24,534 nucleotides of DNA, taken from NCBI GenBank assembly GCA_964455095.1, contig CAYVUV010000311.1:1-24534 (forward strand), written 5' to 3'. Made by a program: the position numbers and the translations under genes. Of the stretch, positions 5,887 to 12,057 are shown piece after piece (position 1 is the stretch's first letter; every line of letters begins with the position of its first letter). Below the pieces are notes generated by a model that did not search any database, was not told where the DNA came from, and saw only the letters and a list, made by a program, of their open reading frames with translations. This DNA comes from CAYVUV01 sp964455095. GTDB lineage: Bacteria; Desulfobacterota; Binatia; HRBIN30; CADEER01.

Positions 5887-6831
5887 TTAATGCGGACGGT
5901 TCAAAATCGTGAACGCACGCAAGAACCGGTGCCCCTTGCCCGACGGCTCGTTCAACGCCGGGTCGTAGTAGGCGGCCGGTATCCCGTCCAGTTCGCGCTT
6001 GAAATCTCGGAGAGTCCACGACTTCCGGCCTGTCTGTTTTCTCAACGCCTCCTCCACGTCCACGCCCGGACTGGGGCAGCTACGAAGAACGCGCAGTATT
6101 CCCAATTGCTCTTCCGACATGTCACCGTAGGTCTCTTTGAGGTGCGCCAGTTCCCTAGCTGCCATTTCCAGAATCACGGCCCAGCCGAGGACGGTGATGG
6201 TGTATCCGCGCCCGGTGCCGTGCTGATCACGCACCAGTCCTGCGGCCACAAGATCAACCTCGATGGCATTCAGGAACGCTTCACGTAGCGCAGGGTTCCG
6301 TTCCCAGTCCTGGGGGAAACGCCGCAGGCGCCCGGTGGCGTCGGAAAGGTACGCTACGCGCTTGTTGAAGAGGTTGGTCCCGATGCCGTTGGCTTCTGAA
6401 CCCACATTGGCAAGTAATTCGAGGCAGTGCTCAGACAGGCTCGCTATGATTTTTTTCGGATCGGTTTCGCGTTTCCGTCCTTCCAGATCATCGAGTCGTG
6501 ACTGAAGTCCGCTCGCCCTGTCCGTAGCTTTTCGTTCCAGCTCCGCCGGGGCGTTGTTCAGGTGGTAGAGAAAGATCGCGAGACATCCGATGATCCACGC
6601 TGCGACCGGCACCAAGAAAGCAACAACCTCACCAATCATTGCGGGGAGGCCGCCGAGCACGAGACGCAAGACGAGAAGGGCGACCCAATAGACGCCGGTC
6701 CAAACGAGAAAGGCACGGCTTGCCTCGACGGTCGCCATCGTGCGCCGAAACGCCACCGCGCGGGCGCGCTTCCAGAACCCGCGCTCGAAGGTCGAGCTGT
6801 ACCATCGCCAGATGGGCATTCGGCGTGGCAT
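5887..6831 (-). CDS. Membrane protein with cytoplasmic domain, unknown function
   Basis: Predicted 314-aa protein. Two transmembrane helices lie at about residues 40-60 and 70-90 ('FLVWTGVYWVALLVLRLVLG' and 'GEVVAFLVPVAAWIIGCLAI'), followed by a charged, coiled-coil-like stretch ('RKATDRASGLQSRLDDLEGR') and a ~190-residue soluble domain probably in the cytoplasm. That domain has a possible winged-helix segment ('LRKQTGRKSWTLRDFKRELD'). No known catalytic motif. The start is unclear: ATG 6831, ATG 6819 or GTG 6855, none with a Shine-Dalgarno. It is the last cargo gene before the right end of the element and shares no obvious operon partner. A membrane-anchored sensor or effector is only speculation. 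Confidence 0.7.
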   Translation of the reverse strand: MPRRMPIWRWYSSTFERGFWKRARAVAFRRTMATVEASRAFLVWTGVYWVALLVLRLVLGGLPAMIGEVVAFLVPVAAWIIGCLAIFLYHLNNAPAELERKATDRASGLQSRLDDLEGRKRETDPKKIIASLSEHCLELLANVGSEANGIGTNLFNKRVAYLSDATGRLRRFPQDWERNPALREAFLNAIEVDLVAAGLVRDQHGTGRGYTITVLGWAVILEMAARELAHLKETYGDMSEEQLGILRVLRSCPSPGVDVEEALRKQTGRKSWTLRDFKRELDGIPAAYYDPALNEPSGKGHRFLRAFTILNRPH

Positions 6832-6920
6832 ACCACGTTGAGCATGCGTGGACACGGGCGCCGGGCGCCCGATATGCGTGGCCGTATCATGCGAGCCGCC
6901 GCCCGCCAGAACTCAGTCGG

Positions 6921-6965
6921 GGGTTTTTGTGCAGCCGAGCCGAGTCGGCTAGGGTTTTTGTGCAG
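6921..6965 (+). repeat. Right subterminal GGGTTTTTGTGCAG repeats
   Basis: The 14-mer GGGTTTTTGTGCAG occurs exactly twice (6921-6934 and 6952-6965), and the right terminal repeat (6970-6988) continues the series with GGGTTCGTGTGCA. A small palindrome AGCCGA-g-TCGGCT (6938-6950) sits between the copies. Likely subterminal transposase-binding sites. Confidence 0.7.
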
Positions 6966-6969
6966 GTGG

Positions 6970-6988
6970 GGGGTTCGTGTGCAAAGCC
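6970..6988 (-). repeat. Right terminal inverted repeat of the element
   Basis: The reverse complement is GGCTTTGCACACGAACCCC, matching the left end (1682-1700) at 17 of 19 positions. The 9-bp duplication follows immediately. Confidence 0.87.
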
Positions 6989-6997
6989 CCCTCACCT
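6989..6997. repeat. Right 9-bp target-site duplication (CCCTCACCT)
   Basis: Exact copy of 1673-1681. Together with 6998-7021 it continues the split dispersed repeat, in register with the intact copy at 19222-19377. Confidence 0.88.
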
Positions 6998-7021
6998 TGA
7001 TCCTCTCCCATCCGGGAGAGG
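6998..7021. repeat. Dispersed repeat, right part of the interrupted copy
   Basis: Ends with the hairpin CCTCTCCC, loop atcc, GGGAGAGG (7002-7021). This corresponds to the outer hairpin of the intact copy at 19222-19241 in the opposite orientation. Confidence 0.8.
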
Positions 7022-7097
7022 AAGCCAGAGTGCGGCCGACTTGGCCCCCCTGCCGCTCGCCATGTAAGGTCGGCGCCATCGAACGGGGAGGTACACG

Positions 7098-8045
7098 ATG
7101 GCGACGCATCCGATTCGCTTCGGCATTCAGACCGGCCAGCAGAGCGTGGAATGGAAACAGATGCTCGACCTGTGGAAGCAGGCCGATGCCTGGGGCTACG
7201 ACTCGCTGTGGAACTTCGACCACTTCTACCCGATCTTCGTCGACCCGGAGGGGCCGTGCTTCGAGGGCTGGACGACGCTGAGCGCGCTGGCGCAGGCGAC
7301 CAGCCGCGCGCGCATCGGCCATCTGGTGAACGGCAACACCTATCGCCACCCGTGCGTGGTGGCGAAGATGGCCGCGACGCTCGATCACATCAGCGGCGGG
7401 CGCTTGAACCTCGGCATCGGCGCCGGCTGGTTCGAGCGCGAGCACCGCGACTTCGGCATCGACTTCAAGACCGTCCCCGGCCGCCTCGGCGCGCTCGAGG
7501 AGGCGTGCCAGATCATCAAGGGCATGTTCACGCAGCCGAAGACGACGGTGCACGGCAAGCACTACACGGTGACCGACGCCCTGGGCCTGCCCAAGCCGCT
7601 GCAGCCGTCGGGTCCGCCGATCATGATCGGTGGCACCGGCGAGAAGGTCCTCCTGCGCATCGTCGCGCAGTACGCCGACATGTGGAACGCCAGCGCCGAC
7701 CCGCAGCGCATGAAGGGGCTGATCGACATCATCCGGCGGCACGGCGACAAGGTCGGCCGCGACAGCGAGGCGATCGAGAAGACGGTCATGCTGCCGCTGG
7801 CGTACCGCTCGGCGCCCGAACGCCAGGCGTTCGTCTGCAACCTGATGGCCGGCATGCGCCAGACGACACCGGAGGAGGCGCGCCGCTCGATCATGATCGG
7901 TGAGAAGCAGGAGTGCCTCGACACCATCGAGCGCTTCGCGGCGGTCGGCGTGACGCACTTCATCTTCATGATCTTTGCGCCGTACTTCGTCGACGAGATC
8001 CAGGCCTTCGCCGAAGAGGTCATGCCGGCCGTGCGAGCGCGCTGA
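7098..8045 (+). CDS. LLM-class (luciferase-like) F420/flavin-dependent oxidoreductase
   Basis: Predicted 315-aa TIM-barrel protein. It opens with 'RFGIQTGQQSVEWKQMLDLW', then 'GYDSLWNFDHF', 'HPCVVAKMAATLDHISGGRLNLGIGAGWFEREH' (residues ~85-120) and 'PPIMIGGTGEKVLLRIVAQYADMWN', all hallmarks of luciferase-like monooxygenases of the F420-dependent subgroup. The substrate is unknown. A good Shine-Dalgarno (GGGGAGG, 7085-7091) lies 6 nt before the ATG. The downstream SDR starts 29 bp after the stop codon and has its own ribosome site, so the two form a likely operon acting on the same substrate class, perhaps lipid or terpenoid-like compounds (inference). Confidence 0.9.
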   Translation: MATHPIRFGIQTGQQSVEWKQMLDLWKQADAWGYDSLWNFDHFYPIFVDPEGPCFEGWTTLSALAQATSRARIGHLVNGNTYRHPCVVAKMAATLDHISGGRLNLGIGAGWFEREHRDFGIDFKTVPGRLGALEEACQIIKGMFTQPKTTVHGKHYTVTDALGLPKPLQPSGPPIMIGGTGEKVLLRIVAQYADMWNASADPQRMKGLIDIIRRHGDKVGRDSEAIEKTVMLPLAYRSAPERQAFVCNLMAGMRQTTPEEARRSIMIGEKQECLDTIERFAAVGVTHFIFMIFAPYFVDEIQAFAEEVMPAVRAR

Positions 8046-8074
8046 GCGACGCCGCGAGAACAGGGGAGTATCGA

Positions 8075-8869
8075 ATGGGGCGCTTCAACGGCGAGGTGTG
8101 TCTGATCACGGGCGGCGGCACGGGAATCGGTCTGGCGTGCGCGCAGCGCGTCGCGGCGGAAGGCGGACGCGTGGTCCTGGCGGGCCGGCGCGAGGAGGTC
8201 GTGCGCGAGGCGGCGGCGGCGATCGGCAAGGCGGCGGATTGGGTGCGCTGCGACGTCACCAGCGACGAATCGGTGGAGGCCGCGGTGGCGGCGGTGCAGG
8301 AGCGGGTCGGGCCGCTGCGCCTGGCGGTCAACGCCGCCGGCATGGCGGGCGGCGGCAGCGTGCTCAACTCCACGGCGTCCGAGATGGCGTTCACCCTCGA
8401 GACCAATCTCGTCGGCACCTTCCGCTGCGTGCGCGCTCAAGCCAAGGCGATGAAGGCCAACGGCGGCGGCAGCATCGTCAACGTCAGCTCGATCGCCGCC
8501 GCCCTGACGCACCGCTGGATGACCAGCTACTGCGTCTCAAAGGCCGGCGTGAACATGCTCACCCAGTGCGCCGCCGACGACCTCGGCGAGCACCATATCC
8601 GCGTCAACGCGGTGATGCCCGGTCTGGTGCCGACCGACATGGCCGCGCCGCTGGTCGCCGTCGAAGCGGCGCGCGAGGAGTACCTGCGCCTGATGCCGAT
8701 CTCCCGCCTCGGCACGCCGCAAGACGTCGGCGCGCTGACCGCCTTCCTGCTCAGCGACGACGCCGGCTGGATCACCGGCCAGTGCATCGGCGTCGACGGC
8801 GGCCACACCATCCGCAAGGGGCCGGATCTGGTGAGCTGGTTCAGGGAGTTCTTGCCGGTCGAGAAGTGA
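8075..8869 (+). CDS. SDR-family NAD(P)-dependent oxidoreductase
   Basis: Predicted 264-aa classical short-chain dehydrogenase: cofactor motif TGGGTGIG (residues 12-19), 'CDVTS' around residue 60, 'NAAG' in place of the usual NNAG, catalytic Ser in 'NVSSIAA', and Y-x-x-x-K in 'SYCVSKAG', ending with 'GQCIGVDGG'. An alcohol/ketone oxidoreductase of unknown substrate. GGGGAG (8063-8068) precedes the ATG by 6 nt. It is the second gene of a pair with the LLM oxidoreductase. An unusually long tail after the VDGG motif (~20 residues, 'KGPDLVSWFREFLPVEK') is present. Confidence 0.93.
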   Translation: MGRFNGEVCLITGGGTGIGLACAQRVAAEGGRVVLAGRREEVVREAAAAIGKAADWVRCDVTSDESVEAAVAAVQERVGPLRLAVNAAGMAGGGSVLNSTASEMAFTLETNLVGTFRCVRAQAKAMKANGGGSIVNVSSIAAALTHRWMTSYCVSKAGVNMLTQCAADDLGEHHIRVNAVMPGLVPTDMAAPLVAVEAAREEYLRLMPISRLGTPQDVGALTAFLLSDDAGWITGQCIGVDGGHTIRKGPDLVSWFREFLPVEK

Positions 8870-8940
8870 AGAAGAGTCTCCACTCGCGCACGAGAGGATG
8901 ACAAGCGGTCGGAGCCAGATTGAATCACCCCCACCTCGAT

Positions 8941-9048
8941 CCTCCCCCGTCGAGGGGGAGGAGGCCGGAGGCGGAAATCCTCCCCGAAGGGGAGGAGCCG
9001 GATCCGAAAGCCTTCCCCCCTTGCGGGGGAAGGTTTGGATGGGGGGGG
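8941..9048. repeat. GC-rich dispersed repeat, copy 2: three tandem hairpins
   Basis: Three perfect hairpins follow one another: 8941-8961 (CCTCCCCC / GGGGGAGG, 5-nt loop), 8979-8995 (CCTCCCC gaa GGGGAGG) and 9011-9033 (CCTTCCCCC / GGGGGAAGG, 5-nt loop). Positions 8945-9048 are almost identical to 1-101. It lies between the convergent SDR and SMP-30 genes, where it could block transcription in both directions. No protein-coding sequence is evident in the 8870-9084 gap. Confidence 0.88.
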
Positions 9049-9084
9049 TAATCAGACAACCGCGAAGCGAACAAGCGCCCTGCG

Positions 9085-10014
9085 TCACCGCTGGTGCAGC
9101 AGCTTCATCCCCGCCACCGGGCTGCGCGCGTGCAGCACGTACGGGCTGGCGATGCTGCCGATGTAGAGGTCCTTCATGTCGGCGCCGCCCCAACTGACGT
9201 TGGTGGGTTGGAGCATGGTGCCGCCGTCGGGGTCTTCGAGCATCGGCACGACCTCGCCCTGCGGCGTGATGGCGATGACGCGGTTGGCGGCGACCAGCGT
9301 CACCCACAGGTTGCCCTCGACGTCGAAGCCGCAGCCGTCGGTGACTCCGACCTGAGAGAGATCGGTCGGGATGTTCGTCGGATCGGCATTGCGCGGGAAC
9401 GCGATGCCGAGCACTGGTCCGTAATTCTCGCGCGGCCCGAGGCTGCCATCGGCGCGGATCGGGAAGCGGATGACGTTGCAGCCGGTCGTCTGACACACGT
9501 AGATGTGCGACTCGTCGGCGTCGAGGGCGAGGCCGTTGGCGAACTGGATGCCGTCCGCCATCTTCTCCGCCCGCCCATCCGGACGGATGCGGAACAGGAA
9601 GCCGTCGGCGCGGCCGTCGAGCGCGTGCATCCACGGGTTGGCGAAGGTGGAGTTGTCGCACCAGATGTTGTGGTTGCGGTCGATGATCGGGTAGTTCGCC
9701 GCCGTCAACTTCTGCCCTTCGACCTCGGCGCAGATCGTCTCCACGACGCCGCTCTCGACGTCGAGGCGCTGCACCGGCCCGCTCTCGAAGTTGGCGATGA
9801 CGATGCGCCCCTTGGCGTCCATGTTGATGCCGTTCGGCGCCCCGCCCGCCGAGCCGACGCGGCGCAACGTGTCGTCGGGCAGAATCTCGGCGCAGGCGCT
9901 GAGCTGGTCCGAGGCCCAGATGCGCCCGTCGCGCGACACGACGACGTCCTCCGGGCGCTGCACGCCGTTGCCGATCTTGCGGCAACTGGCCAGAGAAATG
10001 GGTGCGAGCGGCAT
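9085..10014 (-). CDS. SMP-30/gluconolactonase/LRE-like beta-propeller protein
   Basis: Predicted 309-aa protein without a signal peptide. It shows the SMP-30 pattern: 'RPEDVVVSRDGRIWASDQ' (Glu22 a likely metal ligand), 'GAPNGINMDAKGRIVIAN', 'IQFANGLALDADESHIYVCQT' and 'VTDGCGFDVEGNLWVTL', each being a six-blade-propeller blade with the Asn/Asp metal ligands. Probably a calcium- or zinc-dependent sugar-lactonase or other ester/lactone hydrolase; the substrate cannot be told. The start is fixed by GAGGAGG (complement of 10020-10026) 5 nt upstream of the ATG. It is divergent from the exported GNAT-like gene across 117 bp. Confidence 0.9.
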   Translation of the reverse strand: MPLAPISLASCRKIGNGVQRPEDVVVSRDGRIWASDQLSACAEILPDDTLRRVGSAGGAPNGINMDAKGRIVIANFESGPVQRLDVESGVVETICAEVEGQKLTAANYPIIDRNHNIWCDNSTFANPWMHALDGRADGFLFRIRPDGRAEKMADGIQFANGLALDADESHIYVCQTTGCNVIRFPIRADGSLGPRENYGPVLGIAFPRNADPTNIPTDLSQVGVTDGCGFDVEGNLWVTLVAANRVIAITPQGEVVPMLEDPDGGTMLQPTNVSWGGADMKDLYIGSIASPYVLHARSPVAGMKLLHQR

Positions 10015-10131
10015 GGGTTCCTCCTCGAATTGGCTGCGGACGGTAGCAGATCGACGCGCGGCGGGGGAAACGCGCCGGGATCTGGTTGACTGCTCGGATG
10101 ACTGAGGCAATTCTGTCTCGACGGAGGCGCG

Positions 10132-10836
10132 ATGCGAGTCGGAAGGCGGACGGTGATCAAATGGCTGGGCGTAGCGGGGTTGGCAATGCCCGGGCTCAGT
10201 CTCTTTGGCCGCACCCTGGCGCGGGCGAGCGGGCCGGCGGTGGGGATGCGGACGGTGGCGGCGGGCGATGCCGCGGACCTGCAGGCGATCATGACCTCGT
10301 GCGTCAAGGACGCCGACGCGTTCTTCGGCCAATGCGGCGAGTGGCCGTTGAGTTGGGCGCAGGAGTTCGTTCTGCGTTGCCCGAATTCGCCCGTGCTGAC
10401 GTCCAATGGGACGGCCGTGGCCTTCATGGAGGTGCCGCCGATCAAGCCGGCGCCGGCGCAGGCAGCGGAAAATCCGTCGGCCGAAGAGCGCGCGCGGCTG
10501 GAGCTGCGCGCGCGCAATCGCACCACCTTTCGGGTCACCGCCGCCGGCGTGCGTTTCGACCTGCTCGGCGAAGCCGATGCCAATACCATGTTCCGGACCG
10601 TGCTGTACGAGGCGCTCAAGGCCGCGCGCGCCCTTGGCTATGAGTACGTCGAAGCCTGGGCGCCGTGGGAACAGCACCCGATCCTGGCGCACAAGTGGAC
10701 GGACTATCCCGGCTGCGAGCTCACCCAGCCGGTGGCGCACAACCAGGAGGGCGGGCACGACATCTATTGCATCCGATGGCAGCTCGACGCGGCCATCAAG
10801 GCGCTCGCGGCCGAGGAGCGCTTCGATGTGGCGTAA
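10132..10836 (+). CDS. Tat-type exported protein with GNAT-like fold (tentative)
   Basis: Predicted 234-aa protein. The N-terminus 'GRRTVIKWLGVAGLAMPGL' carries a twin-arginine followed by a hydrophobic stretch and 'ARASG', consistent with a Tat signal. The body ('VGMRTVAAGDAADLQAIMTSCV', 'EFVLRCPNSPVLTSNGTAVAFMEV', 'FRTVLYEALKAARALGYEYVEAW') has the helix-strand order of GNAT acetyltransferases, but no clear Q/RxxGxG acetyl-CoA loop is seen, so catalysis is doubtful. It overlaps the next gene by 11 bp. GNAT-like proteins exported by Tat are uncommon. Function unknown. Confidence 0.75.
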   Translation: MRVGRRTVIKWLGVAGLAMPGLSLFGRTLARASGPAVGMRTVAAGDAADLQAIMTSCVKDADAFFGQCGEWPLSWAQEFVLRCPNSPVLTSNGTAVAFMEVPPIKPAPAQAAENPSAEERARLELRARNRTTFRVTAAGVRFDLLGEADANTMFRTVLYEALKAARALGYEYVEAWAPWEQHPILAHKWTDYPGCELTQPVAHNQEGGHDIYCIRWQLDAAIKALAAEERFDVA

Positions 10837-11530
10837 GGGAATGCAATGGCTGAGCGCCGCGTGTCTATTGGCTGCCGTCGCCGCGAGGCCGGCAGCGGCG
10901 CAGGGGTTCGGCGCGGTGGGCGATACATTCGTCAGCAGCGCCAATGCTGCGATGAACTTCGGCGCCTTCACCTATGCCGAGGTCGGTCTGCACGGACTGC
11001 CGAAGAACGACGTCGACCGCGCGTTGCTGCGCTTTGACCTCTCGACACTCCCGGCAGACGCTTCCATCGAGCGTGCGGTCCTGCGTCTGTTCATCAACCT
11101 GACCAGCAGCGACCCGCTGGGGCTGAGCACCACGGTCTTCTCGCTTGCCACTGGGTTCGACGAGAACACCGTCACCTGGAACACGCAGCCCGCCGTCGCG
11201 CCCGGGCCGACCGCCACGGCGGTGATGAACACAATGGCGGGCGATGTGTTCGAGATCGACATCACGGCGCTGGTCCTGGCGCAGCGGCAGGCAAACCCGG
11301 GCGGCGAGATTGTCTTGCGCATTGCGGCGACCGACGAGAGCATCGGTCCGGGGGTGATCTTCTTCGACTTCAGGACGAAGGAGTTCGAGGCCGGCGATCA
11401 GCGCGCCCAACTGGTCATCACGCGCGCGTCGCCGGCGCCGTTGCTGTCGGGCTGGTCGCTGCTCGCCGGCCTGGCGGCGATCGCCGCCATCGGATCGATC
11501 GCCCTGCGCCGGGTAGCGGCACTGAGATAG
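10826..11530 (+). CDS. DNRLRE-type surface protein with CTERM-like anchor
   Basis: Predicted 234-aa protein. A signal peptide (MWRKGMQWLSAACLLAAVAARPAAAQG by sections) is followed by a DNRLRE/CBM96-like beta-sandwich: 'DTFVSSANAAMNFGAFTYAEVG', 'DRALLRFDLSTLP', 'IERAVLRLFIN'. The C-terminus 'APLLSGWSLLAGLAAIAAIG' plus 'LRR' is a short motif, one transmembrane helix and an arginine cluster, arranged like IPTL-CTERM sorting signals. It is probably attached to the cell surface after processing by an exosortase- or rhombosortase-type enzyme (none seen here). ATG 10826 has GAGGAG at 8-nt spacing inside the upstream gene; ATG 10841 is an alternative. Confidence 0.8.
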   Translation: MWRKGMQWLSAACLLAAVAARPAAAQGFGAVGDTFVSSANAAMNFGAFTYAEVGLHGLPKNDVDRALLRFDLSTLPADASIERAVLRLFINLTSSDPLGLSTTVFSLATGFDENTVTWNTQPAVAPGPTATAVMNTMAGDVFEIDITALVLAQRQANPGGEIVLRIAATDESIGPGVIFFDFRTKEFEAGDQRAQLVITRASPAPLLSGWSLLAGLAAIAAIGSIALRRVAALR

Positions 11531-11538
11531 ACAGAGCG

Positions 11539-11934
11539 CTACATCACGGCGCAGTGCAGCGGCTCGATGCGGTAGATCACGCGCACCTGGTCGGGGCTGG
11601 CGAAGGGGTACTTGTCCACCCCCATGTACTTCTTCGCCAGCGAGTCGATATGGGCATCGGCGCCGACTTCGGTAATCTCGACGACGCGGCCGCGGATCTC
11701 GAGGTGGCGGTAGAGATTGGTCGGGTCGACGATGGCGATGCCGACGCGCGGGTCGCGCCGCATGTTGAGGTCCTTCAGACGCCCCTTGGCCGAGTTGACG
11801 CGGACATGTGTCCCGTCGAAGTCGAACCAGACCGGCGTCACCTGCGGCGAACCGTCCTTCATCACGGTGCCCAGGTTCGCCAGCGCCTTGCTGTCGAGCA
11901 GGTCGCGGTGGGTGGTGGGGATCGCTGCGGTCAT
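11539..11934 (-). CDS. PPOX-class F420-dependent oxidoreductase
   Basis: Predicted 131-aa split-barrel protein of the pyridoxamine 5'-phosphate oxidase superfamily. 'ANLGTVMKDGSPQVTPVWFDFDG' and 'HVRVNSAKGRLKDLNMRRDPRVGIAIVDP' match the F420-binding FDOR-B subgroup, where the 'SAKGRLKDLNMRRDPRV' segment lies at the cofactor phosphate. It likely reduces small organic acceptors with F420H2. The start is set by AGGAGG (complement of 11940-11945) 5 nt upstream. It is convergent with the DNRLRE gene, only 8 bp separating the stops. Together with the LLM enzyme it suggests F420 use by the host. Confidence 0.9.
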   Translation of the reverse strand: MTAAIPTTHRDLLDSKALANLGTVMKDGSPQVTPVWFDFDGTHVRVNSAKGRLKDLNMRRDPRVGIAIVDPTNLYRHLEIRGRVVEITEVGADAHIDSLAKKYMGVDKYPFASPDQVRVIYRIEPLHCAVM

Positions 11935-12057
11935 GTCGTCCTCCTGTGCTGCAATGTCGGATCGCCAGCATAGCGGGCCTGCCCGCGCGTGTCTGCCCAG
12001 ATGCGCCTTGCGTTGCCCTGCCAACTGGCTTGAAAGACGATCGTCGGCTGGTGCAGT

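Larger units (their letters stand above)
1682..6988. mobile_element. 5.3-kb transposon-like element with SWIM-DDE transposase and cargo
   Basis: The element is 5307 bp. Its termini are GGCTTTGCACATAAACCCC (1682-1700) and the inverted copy at 6970-6988 (reverse complement GGCTTTGCACACGAACCCC), 17 of 19 matching. A perfect 9-bp direct repeat flanks it. It interrupts a dispersed repeat that is intact at 19222-19377. Contents in order: transposase (-), ribbon-helix-helix gene (+), a 39-bp inverted repeat, a SocA/Panacea-like gene (+), a 74-aa and a 249-aa gene (-), a zinc-ribbon gene (+) and a membrane protein (-). Base composition is visibly less GC-rich than the flanks. A 9-bp duplication is known for several IS4/IS5-type DDE elements. 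The whole unit, not just the transposase gene, sits between the ends; no second good internal copy of the terminal repeat was found, so this is not an ordinary IS plus unrelated DNA. Confidence 0.85.
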
